Part shown: positions 25,406 to 33,723 of the stretch, one piece after another
Numbering within the stretch: the first letter of the stretch is position 1
Layout: each line of letters begins with the position of its first letter
From: Arthrobacter sp. EPSL27
Lineage (GTDB): Bacteria > Actinomycetota > Actinomycetes > Actinomycetales > Micrococcaceae
DNA length: 64,000 bases
Assembly (NCBI RefSeq): GCF_001512305.1
Contig: NZ_LNUT01000002.1
Coordinates: 64,618 to 128,617 of the forward strand
Direction: 5' to 3'
Notes under the pieces: model-generated
The model's database searches: none
Seen by the model: only the letters and a program-made list of their open reading frames with translations
What the model was told of the DNA's origin: nothing
Translations under genes and position numbers: made by a program

Positions 25406-26614
25406 TTAGGCTCCCATGCAGGCAGATTCGATGTAGTCGGCCACCAGGGCCTGGGTACGGCCCCAGCCCGCCCGGACCCGGGGTGAGCCGGCGGTTTCCG
25501 CAGGCCCGGCCACCAACGCCGAGAGTGCGGACGCCAAGGCCGCGGGCGTCGGAGAAGCCCAGACCGCGCCGTGCGCGGGAAGATCGGCGCGGGCAAGGTC
25601 TGAGTCGTTAAGGACCGGCGTGCAGCCGGCAGCCAACAATTCTTCGGCTGCCAACGAGATGTTGGTAAAGGACATCACCAAGCCTGCTCTAGTGCGGTTG
25701 TAGAGCCGATTCAGATCCGCGGGAGGGAGACTTCCGTGGTTGGTCACCGGGATAGGCCAGTTGTCCACGCGGTCGCCGTAAACGTGGATCTCCTCGTCCG
25801 GGTGCATCCTGTGGAAGCGTTCCAGTGCCAGTTTCGCCAGCAGGTAGCCTCGTCGGTCTGTGTTCCTCTTCGCGTAGAACACCACGCCCCGCCGGGGCTC
25901 TGACCGGGCGGGAACCTCCAGGAGCCGGTAGACATCCGTATCACAGCCGAACGGGACGGTCACGGCCGCGACGATGCCGGATTCCTGCTGCAGCCGCGAA
26001 GCCACCATGTCGCCCAAAGCAATCATGCCCAGGCCCAGGTGGTAGGAGTGCTCCGCAAGCGTGTACAGGGAACCGCGAGGGTAGAAGTAGGGCTCATAAT
26101 CCTGGACGAAATAGAAGCGGTGTGTGGCCAATGCGACCCTCGATGCCACCACGTGGGCTGTCGTCCACGAACTGGCCACCACGGCATCGACCCCGTCGAT
26201 GTGGGGCGTCGCCGACCTGATGTCAGCCTTCATTCCCGGCCAGAAGCGCCGGATTACCTCCTCATGGCGGGTGACATCGTCGGAATTAACGTCGTAGAGG
26301 AACAACGTGCAGCTGTGTCCGCGTCGCTCCACCCCCTCAACCATGCGGAAGAACGTGGTGTGCCCGCCGGAGCCGGCGCCCGGCGGAGTGCAGACCCAGC
26401 CGACCCGCAGGCCGCTGTCCCGCACCGCACGGACCGCAGGGCGGCTCATCGCGGCGGGATCGGCTATGTCCTCAGGCCGGAGGGGCAGGTCCAGGTCGTC
26501 CCAGCACAGCCGCTCCCCGAGTTTTTGCGCCATGCGGCGCGTCCCCCACCGGAAAACGTCGCCGGCTCCGTCGCGCCTGAGCCGCATCGCGAGTCCGGTC
26601 AGTGCATTACCCAT
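25406..26614 (-). CDS. WsaF-like glycosyltransferase (rhamnosyltransferase type)
   Basis: A 402-residue GT-B enzyme. WVCTPPGAGSGGHTTFFRMV, HRFYFVQDYEPYFYPRGSLY and VPFGCDTDVYR are hallmarks of the WsaF/rhamnan-synthesis group of family 4 enzymes, which often add rhamnose. The C-terminal half has FTNISLAAEELLAAGCTPVLND in the donor site. ATG 26614 (GGAG 6 nt upstream, 2 nt after the previous stop) is preferred to an in-frame TTG at 26620. It is the last gene of the five-gene minus-strand polysaccharide operon. The rhamnose assignment is inferred. Confidence 0.8.
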   Translation of the reverse strand: MGNALTGLAMRLRRDGAGDVFRWGTRRMAQKLGERLCWDDLDLPLRPEDIADPAAMSRPAVRAVRDSGLRVGWVCTPPGAGSGGHTTFFRMVEGVERRGHSCTLFLYDVNSDDVTRHEEVIRRFWPGMKADIRSATPHIDGVDAVVASSWTTAHVVASRVALATHRFYFVQDYEPYFYPRGSLYTLAEHSYHLGLGMIALGDMVASRLQQESGIVAAVTVPFGCDTDVYRLLEVPARSEPRRGVVFYAKRNTDRRGYLLAKLALERFHRMHPDEEIHVYGDRVDNWPIPVTNHGSLPPADLNRLYNRTRAGLVMSFTNISLAAEELLAAGCTPVLNDSDLARADLPAHGAVWASPTPAALASALSALVAGPAETAGSPRVRAGWGRTQALVADYIESACMGA

Positions 26615-26616
26615 GG

Positions 26617-27522
26617 TCAACTCCGTTCCTCTTCGCCGGCGAGCGTTGCCCGGACCTCCGCTAATGCCTGGCGGCGATCAAGCAGGGCTGTCCCCGACTT
26701 AGCCGAAACCATGACAGCGAGATCGGCGGACGTGACCCCGGCCAGTAAGGCGGAGAGCGCGGCCGGATCGAGGGGGCGTTCCTCGGAATACACAACGCTT
26801 CGCATGCGGTTTGTGGTTGTTTCAGCACCGCCCAAAACCTCGTCAACGTATACGCCGTAGAGAACCATCTCCGAGAAATGCAGTTGGCTGCCTACCGCCG
26901 TGGCCCACGCCCGGCCTGTGTGGGCTTCGATTGCTGACAGCAGGCCCCGCACTACCGTTGGCTCCCAAAGGCAGGGCCAGCTGATGTAATCAGTGAGGTT
27001 TCCAGCTGGAGGGGGCGTCAGTCCCAGGAGCGACCGGGAGGATTCGTGCCACTTTCGGTGCATCGGCAGCCCCTGGTGGACGGCGCCGGGGTTGCGGTAG
27101 AACGTGGGCTTTCCATTGAGCAGGAAGGAATCGAGGGAGGTCCTTCGGATCAGCACCATATCCGAATCCATCAACAGCACGCCGTCAGTTTCAAAGGAGG
27201 CCGCGGCGGACAGCTTCACCAGCTGCTGGGCGATCCAGCCGCGGACGGGCGGCCAGAGCTGTCGCGCGTTGAACCAAAGGTTAGCGCCGGGGGCCCTTAC
27301 CAGGTTGCCGGGCAGGAACTCACGAACGTCGCGGACGAACGTCCGCCTTCCCGCCAGATCGTTGAAGTACTTCCGGTCCCGGTGCGGAACGACGATGTGG
27401 TGTTCAACGTCCTCAGTCAGCTCCATGATCGAGCGGTTCAAGTCGGCGCACAACTCGGCGTCAGGTCCGTAGCTGGGCGTCAGAACGGTCAGCGCCGGAC
27501 CGCCTGGGTTTACGGGCAACAT
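26617..27522 (-). CDS. DUF6492 family protein, glycosyltransferase-like
   Basis: A 301-residue protein with a GT-A-like nucleotide-sugar fold: LTVLTPSYGPDAELCADLNR at the start and the metal-binding-type LLMDSDMVLIRR at ~110-125, followed by PTFYRNPGAVHQGLPMHRKW. These suggest a nucleotide-diphospho-sugar transferase. The frame runs open to 27660, but ATG 27522 overlaps the upstream stop by 4 nt and has GGAG 7 nt before it. Family members recur in surface polysaccharide loci, but their reaction is unproven. Confidence 0.75.
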   Translation of the reverse strand: MLPVNPGGPALTVLTPSYGPDAELCADLNRSIMELTEDVEHHIVVPHRDRKYFNDLAGRRTFVRDVREFLPGNLVRAPGANLWFNARQLWPPVRGWIAQQLVKLSAAASFETDGVLLMDSDMVLIRRTSLDSFLLNGKPTFYRNPGAVHQGLPMHRKWHESSRSLLGLTPPPAGNLTDYISWPCLWEPTVVRGLLSAIEAHTGRAWATAVGSQLHFSEMVLYGVYVDEVLGGAETTTNRMRSVVYSEERPLDPAALSALLAGVTSADLAVMVSAKSGTALLDRRQALAEVRATLAGEEERS

Positions 27523-28613
27523 CAGTACACTCCGTTTCTGTGCCAGCGCCACCATTGGAGCTCCGACCGGATCCGGGCCGCCAGACGTCGGACGAGCGGG
27601 CCGCCACTGTTCCGCAGCGGATGGGCCGTCGTGCCGGAACGCCGTGCCAGGCGGTCCCACGCGGAACGATGCACGACGCCGGGATCAAGTTCCCGGGCCA
27701 GCCCTAGGCTGGAGCGGTATACGTGGGAGGGGCCAGCGCCGCGATCCAGCTCGCCGCGCGCAGTCCTGAGCGCCTCATTGATCAGCGCGTTCCTAGCCAG
27801 ACGGCGGAGCTCGCCGGCCTGGGCTACCGACCCGGCGGGGCCGGCGAAGAGAACCTCGAAGGCTTCCCGGCGTTCCAGCAGGTCAACAAGGACGTCTACC
27901 TCGCGCGCCGAGAGGCTTTCGCTGTGCTCGCGGTGCCAGGCCTGGTCAGCTCCGTGAATGTAGGCGACGTCGGAGAAGGCTGCGAAGCGGAACCAGAACT
28001 CCATGTCATGGGTGTGCTTGAGCGGTGCCTGAAAGCCGATCCTGTCCAGCACCGATCGCCGCATCAGGACCTCCGGCGAGGTGATGACATTGACGCCACT
28101 CCGGCAACGGTCACCCAGCCATTCCCGCCCCGGCCAGACGGTCCAGGCGGAGGCCTCCAGCCGGGGCCGGGGAAGGGCGCCTCCGGAGAAATGGAGGGGG
28201 TGGCCGTATACAAGGCCGACCGACGGGTGGGCGCGCGCAACCCGAACGGCGCGGTCGAGGGACCCGGGCGTGAGCAGGTCATCGGCATCGAGCCGGACAA
28301 GGAACTCACCTGTAGCGGCCTTGGCGCCGTCGTTGAAAGTTTCCACTACGCCGCAGTTGGTCTCGTGGGCCAACGTGCGAACGTTGCCATGCGCGGAAGC
28401 GAGAGACCCGGCCACAGCGCGGCTGTCATCCGTTGACGCGTCATCGACGATGATGACATCGACAGCCACGCCACGCTGGCTAACTGCGCTGAGCACTGCG
28501 TCGCGGAGGAAGCGGCCGTAGTTGTAGCAGGCGATCACCACGGTGACGGTTGCGGGTTCGCCGCCAACGTCGCGCGGGCGTGCTTTGATCTTTCGGGTGA
28601 CGGGTTGCGTCAT
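27522..28613 (-). CDS. Glycosyltransferase family 2
   Basis: A 363-residue GT-A enzyme with the canonical start VTVVIACYNYGRFLRDAVLS, DVIIVDDASTDDS and the metal-binding LVRLDADDLLTPGSL. After the catalytic domain (~20-250) comes an Arg-rich helical C-terminus. Its start overlaps the flippase stop by 4 nt, and its stop overlaps the DUF6492 start by 4 nt. A role in building the repeat unit on the lipid carrier is inferred from context. Confidence 0.88.
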   Translation of the reverse strand: MTQPVTRKIKARPRDVGGEPATVTVVIACYNYGRFLRDAVLSAVSQRGVAVDVIIVDDASTDDSRAVAGSLASAHGNVRTLAHETNCGVVETFNDGAKAATGEFLVRLDADDLLTPGSLDRAVRVARAHPSVGLVYGHPLHFSGGALPRPRLEASAWTVWPGREWLGDRCRSGVNVITSPEVLMRRSVLDRIGFQAPLKHTHDMEFWFRFAAFSDVAYIHGADQAWHREHSESLSAREVDVLVDLLERREAFEVLFAGPAGSVAQAGELRRLARNALINEALRTARGELDRGAGPSHVYRSSLGLARELDPGVVHRSAWDRLARRSGTTAHPLRNSGGPLVRRLAARIRSELQWWRWHRNGVY

Positions 28614-30100
28614 GGTGTCCCCCTGGCCGGGGAAGCCTGGGCGGCGGTGCCGGACGGCGTGGGGCTATCTTCCGGCATCCAGTCCTTGAACTCACGGATC
28701 TGCCGCCAGAACCAACGGCCCAGAAGAAGGGCGTAGACAGCAGTTCCTGCGAGGGCGCCAGCGAGTATTCCCGCAGGGGAGGGTTGGGCCCATTCGAGGG
28801 CTGCCACAGCCGCTGCGGTTGCCGGGACGGCTGCGGTGAGGGGCGGCCACATCCGCGCGGCCACGGCGCGGAGATCAGCCCCGCTGCGGTGAAGCGCCAA
28901 GGCATAGGCAGGGCAGACGACGGCAGCTGCCGTGGCCAAATGCGCCACAGCGACGCCTGTGGTTCCCCCGGTATGGATGCCAAGCAGGACAGCCGGGATA
29001 AGGCCGGCAATCCATACGATTTGAACCAGTAGCGTCGGCGTGGAAGCGCCCCTGGCCAAAAGGTAAGAAGCGCTGAGGTCAAACAGGGTGCGTAGCGCGC
29101 CGAAGATTCCAAGCCACGCGAGGATGGCAGCGGCGGGCAGCCAAACGGTGCCGTAGACGAGATCTATGACGGGGCGGGCAAGTGTGGCCAGCATGAGACC
29201 CGCCAGAAGGGACAGCGCCCAAGTTGGCCCCAGGACTACTGCGAAACTCCTGTCAGCACTTCCCCGGGCCACTCGGGCGAAGGCAGGCATCGAAATCGAC
29301 CGGACAACCTGCCCCAGCGCGCTCATTGGCCAGTTCGAGACATTAAACGCCAGGAAATAGAAGCCGAGCGCCACAGGCCCGGCCAAACGGGATATTGCCA
29401 CATTGTCCACATTCAACAGGACCCATGAGAGCATGTTGGCGCCAGCGACAGGAAGGCCGAACGAGAGCACTTCAGGCGCTACTGACCGGTCGAAACCATA
29501 TCGCATCCGTTCCCCTGAGAAAACAAACTGTAGGACGAGGGCCACTGCTTGCGAAACTAGCCGTCCGACTGCGAGGCCCATGACACCCCACCCGGAGAGG
29601 ATGAGAACGATCGTCAATGCGGTTCCGATCAAGAAGTCCGCGACGGCAATTCCAAAGAGCTGCTTCTGCGCGAACCGGCGCTGGAGCATGGCGTAAGGGA
29701 CCACCCCGGCCCCCGCCAGCAACAGCGAGAACGCCATGACCGAGATCACCGGACCGGAGGCAGGGCTGCCGAGGAGCTCACCGATGCCTTGTCCCGAGAA
29801 CGCTACGGTGATAGCCAGAAGGGCACCCGAGGCGAGCCCCAGGCTCGCTACAGTCGGTGCTTTTCGCCCAGGATCGGCGGACCGGACCAAGTCTGCGCTC
29901 ATGCCCAGGTCCGCGATTGTCATCAAGACAGCCTGAACTGTCAGTGCGACGGCAAACACCCCAAACTGCTCGGGTGCAAGCAGGCGGGCGAGGACAATGC
30001 CCACGGCAAGACTGCCCACCCGCAGCACCAGGCTGTTAACGCTGCTCCAAGCGAGGCCGCGGCCAATTTGCCTGCCGAGCCCGGGTTGAGTTGAGCTCAT
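28610..30100 (-). CDS. Polysaccharide flippase, Wzx/MOP superfamily
   Basis: A 496-residue membrane protein with 12-14 hydrophobic helices. The N-terminus (GLAWSSVNSLVLRVGSLAVG, ARLLAPEQFGVFAVALTV) is characteristic of oligosaccharide flippases, which move undecaprenyl-linked repeat units across the membrane. ATG 30100 is chosen over 30121 because it makes an ATGA overlap with the upstream gene. Together with the Wzy- and Wzz-like genes of the same locus it makes a Wzx/Wzy-type pathway. Confidence 0.87.
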   Translation of the reverse strand: MSSTQPGLGRQIGRGLAWSSVNSLVLRVGSLAVGIVLARLLAPEQFGVFAVALTVQAVLMTIADLGMSADLVRSADPGRKAPTVASLGLASGALLAITVAFSGQGIGELLGSPASGPVISVMAFSLLLAGAGVVPYAMLQRRFAQKQLFGIAVADFLIGTALTIVLILSGWGVMGLAVGRLVSQAVALVLQFVFSGERMRYGFDRSVAPEVLSFGLPVAGANMLSWVLLNVDNVAISRLAGPVALGFYFLAFNVSNWPMSALGQVVRSISMPAFARVARGSADRSFAVVLGPTWALSLLAGLMLATLARPVIDLVYGTVWLPAAAILAWLGIFGALRTLFDLSASYLLARGASTPTLLVQIVWIAGLIPAVLLGIHTGGTTGVAVAHLATAAAVVCPAYALALHRSGADLRAVAARMWPPLTAAVPATAAAVAALEWAQPSPAGILAGALAGTAVYALLLGRWFWRQIREFKDWMPEDSPTPSGTAAQASPARGTP

Positions 30101-31335
30101 AGTGCAGGCCTCCGAGGCCATCGGAAACTTTCAGGATTCCTCAGGTGCATCACAGCCCGGAACTTCGTGACCTCGTACCCGGTGCGGAGCAAGGAGCGGC
30201 TGAGTCGTCCGGCCATCGGTTTCTGCAGAAGGGACCGGTATGTGGACTCCAGACTCCGGGCCGCCATGACAAGGCTGAACCTGTCCTCAACCAGTTCCCT
30301 ACCAAAGGAGCCGAGACGTGACCGCAGATCCTCATCGTCCAGCAGGCCGCCGAGTATCTTCTGCAGTTCGCCTGCTCCACCGCCACCGTGTCCGAACCAC
30401 CCATCCCGGAGGAACTGGGGAGCGGTTTCGGGACTGGCCAGCTTCCAGAAGCCGGCTGTCCCCTGAACTATCAGGGGTTTGGCGTAGGCCATCCCGCGCA
30501 GCGCCGAACTGCCCATCCCGAGAACGACGTCCGCGGCCTCGTAAAAAGGCCTGGGATCGCTGGCATTGCCGTGAACGCGGACCACGTCCCGGCCCCGCCG
30601 CTCGTTCACCGCCGTCGCCGCCGCGCGCACGGCGGCGAAGCCCTCGCCGTCGCCCGCCACAAGCAGCACCACGGCGCGATTCGCTGAAAGGCTGTCGATC
30701 ACCCGGATGGCTGCCTCCACGCCCTGCAGTTTCTCCAGATCTGTCGTGAGGCGGCCCACCACGGCGACGGCCAGGTGCTCTGGCGGAATGCGAAGGTGCC
30801 GGCGTGCGGCGGCGATTCCAGAGGGCTTGTTGCGGTCGGTGTCGACTGGCGGCTCCATCACTTGGACGTGAGAGCGCCGCATGGCCTCCGCGGCAGCGAG
30901 GGCATGGGTTCCGACAATGAGGGGAAAATGTCGTGGCAGGAAGTCCGGAATGTCCATCGACAGCACCGTCATGACCGCAGGGGTCCTGTAACGCAGCGCG
31001 GGGCCGAATGCTGTATCGATGCTGGGTGCCCATTCATAGGGATGGACAATGTCAATGCCACGTGTGCGGACTGTCGACGTGAGCTTGCGGATCGTCGCGG
31101 AATCCACGCTGTACCGCCGTGGCGGGGCCTCGACGAAGTCCAGTCCGAGTTGATTGATCTTGTCGATCAGGACGCCGGGAGTCGCGAAGACCGTCACATG
31201 ATGCCCCAGGTCACGGACCGCCCCGGCAAGCTCCAGCGCATTGATCTGGCTGCCGCCGGTGGCCAGTTCGTGCGGATAGACCAGCACCCGCATGGCACCA
31301 TCGACGCTCGTCTGGCTCCGGCGCGCGTTAGCCAT
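30097..31335 (-). CDS. Glycosyltransferase family 4
   Basis: A 412-residue GT-B enzyme and the first recognised gene of the five-gene minus-strand operon. VYPHELATGGSQINALELAGAV at the start is the usual GT4 acceptor-side glycine loop. VVGRLTTDLEKLQGVEAAIR and VLLVAGDGEGF lie in the donor half. The C-terminus (ESFRWPRRPAL) ends in a basic patch. An in-frame Met at residue 15 is an alternative start. Its first 8 bases overlap a small upstream ORF that could encode a zinc-ribbon protein. Confidence 0.86.
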   Translation of the reverse strand: MANARRSQTSVDGAMRVLVYPHELATGGSQINALELAGAVRDLGHHVTVFATPGVLIDKINQLGLDFVEAPPRRYSVDSATIRKLTSTVRTRGIDIVHPYEWAPSIDTAFGPALRYRTPAVMTVLSMDIPDFLPRHFPLIVGTHALAAAEAMRRSHVQVMEPPVDTDRNKPSGIAAARRHLRIPPEHLAVAVVGRLTTDLEKLQGVEAAIRVIDSLSANRAVVLLVAGDGEGFAAVRAAATAVNERRGRDVVRVHGNASDPRPFYEAADVVLGMGSSALRGMAYAKPLIVQGTAGFWKLASPETAPQFLRDGWFGHGGGGAGELQKILGGLLDDEDLRSRLGSFGRELVEDRFSLVMAARSLESTYRSLLQKPMAGRLSRSLLRTGYEVTKFRAVMHLRNPESFRWPRRPAL

Positions 31336-31627
31336 GAGGTCCCCGTCCTTCGAAGGAGGCCATATCCCTGCTGATCAGGGATATGGTGCTCCTGTCCCGG
31401 TGCTCACCAAGGCGGCCGCCGCAGGCGCAGTGATACGCCTTGCGTAATACCAGCGGAACCGGCCCTTGGTGACATTGACAGCAAATATAGCCGGGGGCGT
31501 TGGCAGGAACTAGGCCAAACGGATAGTCAAGTAGGACCGCGCTGGAAGACGAGTAATTTTTCCCCGGGTACTTTGTTTTTGATCCTGAAGCCCCCGTGTC
31601 GGAGGAACATGGCACAGGGTTGTCCAC
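31328..31627 (-). CDS. Possible small zinc-ribbon protein (uncertain ORF)
   Basis: An open frame of up to 99 residues (GTG start, possibly 31615) whose middle reads YICCQCHQG...YHCACGGRLG, a CxxC plus CxCGG pattern like a zinc ribbon. Its TAA overlaps the downstream glycosyltransferase start by 8 nt (ATGGCTAA), a coupling seen elsewhere in the window. Against it: no good ribosome-binding site, a low-complexity N-terminal half, and a perfect 27-bp palindrome inside the coding part. It may be chance. Confidence 0.3.
   Translation of the reverse strand: MDNPVPCSSDTGASGSKTKYPGKNYSSSSAVLLDYPFGLVPANAPGYICCQCHQGPVPLVLRKAYHCACGGRLGEHRDRSTISLISRDMASFEGRGPHG
31360..31386. promoter_or_regulatory. 27-bp perfect palindrome upstream of the polysaccharide operon
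   Basis: CCATATCCCTG (31360-31370) and CAGGGATATGG (31376-31386) are perfect inverted arms around 5 nt. It lies 25 bp before the first glycosyltransferase start and is AT-richer than the flanks, so it may be an operator or a leader hairpin controlling the operon. Confidence 0.55.
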
Positions 31628-31839
31628 ATGGAGGCCCGTTGCGCTTCCGCCCCACTCCCGGGAGTGCGTACGCTGGGCGGGCGCGGAATCGTGGAATCCG
31701 GTCCCGATGCACTAAGCTATTGAAGTCTGTGCTGCGTCCTGCCCCCGATCCTGGGGGCCTGCCGGCACATGGCACCGCAAATGAACCTCCTGTTACGGAA
31801 ATGCCGTAACCGCTTAGCCCAAAGGAGGTGGGTTCACAT
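31628..31839 (+). promoter_or_regulatory. rpsF leader region with stacked hairpins
   Basis: This gene-free region precedes the ribosomal operon. It holds the hairpins GCCCCC/GGGGGC (31741-31758) and GTTACGG/CCGTAAC (31792-31810). CCTCCT (31786-31791) is complementary to the Shine-Dalgarno core AGGAGG (31823-31828). Ribosomal S6:S18 is known to bind rpsF leaders in many bacteria; a similar feedback switch is plausible here but was not matched to the published motif. TAAGCT at about 31721-31726 could be a -10 box. Confidence 0.5.
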
Positions 31840-32145
31840 ATGCGTCCTTACGAATTGATGGTAATCATCGACCCCGAGGTCGAAGAGCGTACCGTTGAGC
31901 CAACGCTTCAGAAGTTCCTGAACGTCATCACGACCGATGGTGGAACCATCGAAAAGGTTGACATCTGGGGCCGTCGTCGCCTGGCTTACGAAATCCAGAA
32001 GAAGTCTGAAGGTATCTACGCCGTGGTGAACTTCACCGCTGAGCCGGCTACCGCCAAGGAACTTGATCGCCAGCTGAGCCTCAATGAGACCATCATGCGC
32101 ACCAAGATCACCCGCCCCGAAGAGCAGAAGGTCGTTGCTGAGTAA
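31840..32145 (+). CDS. rpsF: 30S ribosomal protein S6
   Basis: A 101-residue protein with typical S6 sequence ([46 protein letters not shown]). S6 binds 16S rRNA with S18 in the small-subunit platform. The strong AAAGGAGGTG at 31821-31830 fixes ATG 31840 rather than the in-frame GTG at 31828. It opens the conserved rpsF-ssb-rpsR-rplI operon. Confidence 0.98.
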   Translation: MRPYELMVIIDPEVEERTVEPTLQKFLNVITTDGGTIEKVDIWGRRRLAYEIQKKSEGIYAVVNFTAEPATAKELDRQLSLNETIMRTKITRPEEQKVVAE

Positions 32146-32200
32146 TTCAGCTCCCGATTTTCACTCTTCACCCCCGCAGGAACGAACAAGGAGGCAGTAG

Positions 32201-32773
32201 ATGGCAGGCGAAACCACTATTACGGTCATCGGTAATCTCACCAATGACCCCGAACTGAGGTTCACACCGTCCGGTTCGGCAGTAGCGAATTTCACCATCG
32301 CGTCCACTCCCCGCACCTTCGACCGCCAGTCCAATGAGTGGAAGGACGGGGAAACCCTGTTCCTCCGCGCGTCGGTTTGGCGTGAAGCCGCCGAAAACGT
32401 CGCCGAATCCCTGACCAAGGGCATGCGTGTGATCGTTTCCGGCCGGTTGAAGAGCCGTTCCTACGAAACCAAAGAAGGCGAGAAGCGCACCGTTATCGAG
32501 CTTGAGGTCGATGAAATCGGCCCCAGCCTGCGCTACGCCAACGCCAAGGTCAACCGCACCCAGCGCTCCGGCGGTGGGGGTGCCGGAAACGGTGCCCAGG
32601 GTGGCTTCGGCGGCGGCTTCGGTGGCGGTTCTGGTGGAAACCAGGGCGGCAATTCGGGCGGGAACTGGGGCGGCAACCAGTCCGCGCAGCAGGATGACCC
32701 TTGGGCCACGCCCGGTGTCAGCAATGCAGGCGGCGGCTGGGGCAACGGCCCCGATTCCGAACCTCCCTTCTAA
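32201..32773 (+). CDS. ssb: Single-stranded DNA-binding protein
   Basis: A 190-residue SSB. The OB-fold covers ~1-115 ([55 protein letters not shown]). A long Gly/Asn-rich disordered linker (~120-175) follows, and the acidic tip DSEPPF recruits replication and repair partners. It lies between rpsF and rpsR and is preceded by AAGGAGG. The tail tip is a close variant of the usual DDDIPF-type ending. Confidence 0.97.
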   Translation: MAGETTITVIGNLTNDPELRFTPSGSAVANFTIASTPRTFDRQSNEWKDGETLFLRASVWREAAENVAESLTKGMRVIVSGRLKSRSYETKEGEKRTVIELEVDEIGPSLRYANAKVNRTQRSGGGGAGNGAQGGFGGGFGGGSGGNQGGNSGGNWGGNQSAQQDDPWATPGVSNAGGGWGNGPDSEPPF

Positions 32774-32898
32774 ACAACATCTAAGCTTCGACGGCGTGAA
32801 CGCCGTTCCGCCGCAAGGCGGACGGGCACGCAGCGCCGTCGGATCACCACCATCCCGTGGATCAATGTCCACGGGCTCCATCGAATAGGAGCTCCACG
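32774..32898 (+). promoter_or_regulatory. ssb-rpsR intercistronic hairpins
   Basis: Three perfect stem-loops sit in this 125-nt gap: ACGGCG-TGAA-CGCCGT (32791-32806), CCGCC-GCAA-GGCGG (32808-32821, a GNRA tetraloop) and CCCGTGGA/TCCACGGG (32854-32875). None has a T-tract, so RNA processing, stability or translational control is more likely than full termination. Confidence 0.6.
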
Positions 32899-33138
32899 AT
32901 GGCTAAGGCTGAACTCCGTAAGCCCAAACCAAAGTCCAACCCCTTGAAGGCCGCTGACATCACTGTCATCGACTACAAGGACGTAGCATTGCTGCGCAAG
33001 TTCATCTCCGACCGCGGAAAGATCCGCGCCCGTCGCGTCACCGGCGTCACGGTGCAGGAACAGCGCAAGATCGCACAGGCAATCAAGAACGCCCGCGAAG
33101 TTGCTCTGCTGCCTTACTCCGGCGCTGGCCGCGGCTAA
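32899..33138 (+). CDS. rpsR: 30S ribosomal protein S18
   Basis: A 79-residue basic protein with the S18 core ([42 protein letters not shown] in pieces along residues ~20-65) and the ending REVALLPYS. It pairs with S6 on the 30S platform. ATG 32899, 6 nt after AGGAGC, is chosen; the frame is open from 32857 without support. No CxxC zinc motif is present, so it is the zinc-free form. Confidence 0.97.
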   Translation: MAKAELRKPKPKSNPLKAADITVIDYKDVALLRKFISDRGKIRARRVTGVTVQEQRKIAQAIKNAREVALLPYSGAGRG

Positions 33139-33155
33139 GGAAGGGATTAACTAAC

Positions 33156-33608
33156 ATGGCAAAGCTCATTCTGACCCACGAAGTAACCGGTCTCGGTGCT
33201 GCTGGCGACGTTGTCGAGGTCAAGGACGGTTACGCACGTAACTACCTGCTGCCCCGCAACTTCGCCCTGACCTGGTCCAAGGGTGGCGAGAAGCAGGTTG
33301 AGTCCATCAAGGCTGCCCGCGCTGCCCGCGAGCACGCTTCCCTGGAAGATGCTCAGAAGCAGGCTGCTGCACTGCAGGCCAAGCCGGTCAAGCTCGTTGT
33401 CAAGGCTGGCGAGACCGGACGCCTGTTCGGCACCGTCAAGCAGGCCGACGTGGCTGACGCCGTTGAAGCTGCAGGCCTCGGCCGCATCGACAAGCGCAAG
33501 GTTGAACTGCCGGCTCACATCAAGTCGACCGGTTCCTACCAGGCAAACGTCCGTCTGCACGACGACGTTTCCGCTGTGATCGAACTCGACGTCGTAGCAA
33601 GCAAGTAG
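33156..33608 (+). CDS. rplI: 50S ribosomal protein L9
   Basis: A 150-residue protein with the N-terminal L9 domain ([36 protein letters not shown]), a connecting helix and the C-terminal domain ([33 protein letters not shown]). It is the last gene of the rpsF operon and is followed by a strong terminator. Codon use is biased towards C/G-ending, highly expressed patterns like its neighbours. Confidence 0.98.
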   Translation: MAKLILTHEVTGLGAAGDVVEVKDGYARNYLLPRNFALTWSKGGEKQVESIKAARAAREHASLEDAQKQAAALQAKPVKLVVKAGETGRLFGTVKQADVADAVEAAGLGRIDKRKVELPAHIKSTGSYQANVRLHDDVSAVIELDVVASK

Positions 33609-33640
33609 TCCTTAGGGCGGCCTGCTGCCCTGAACTGCTG

Positions 33641-33691
33641 GAAGGCCCCCGTGGCCGGATTCCTCCCGAGGAACCGGACGCGGGGGTCTTC
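33641..33691. terminator. Terminator after rplI (bidirectional)
   Basis: Near-perfect arms GAAGGCCCCCGTGGCCGG (33641-33658) and CCGGACGCGGGGGTCTTC (33674-33691) close a strong hairpin between the converging rplI and DUF1801 genes. Confidence 0.8.
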
Positions 33692-33723
33692 TGCTTAACC
33701 CAGGCTTCGCTCGGGCGGAGGGT

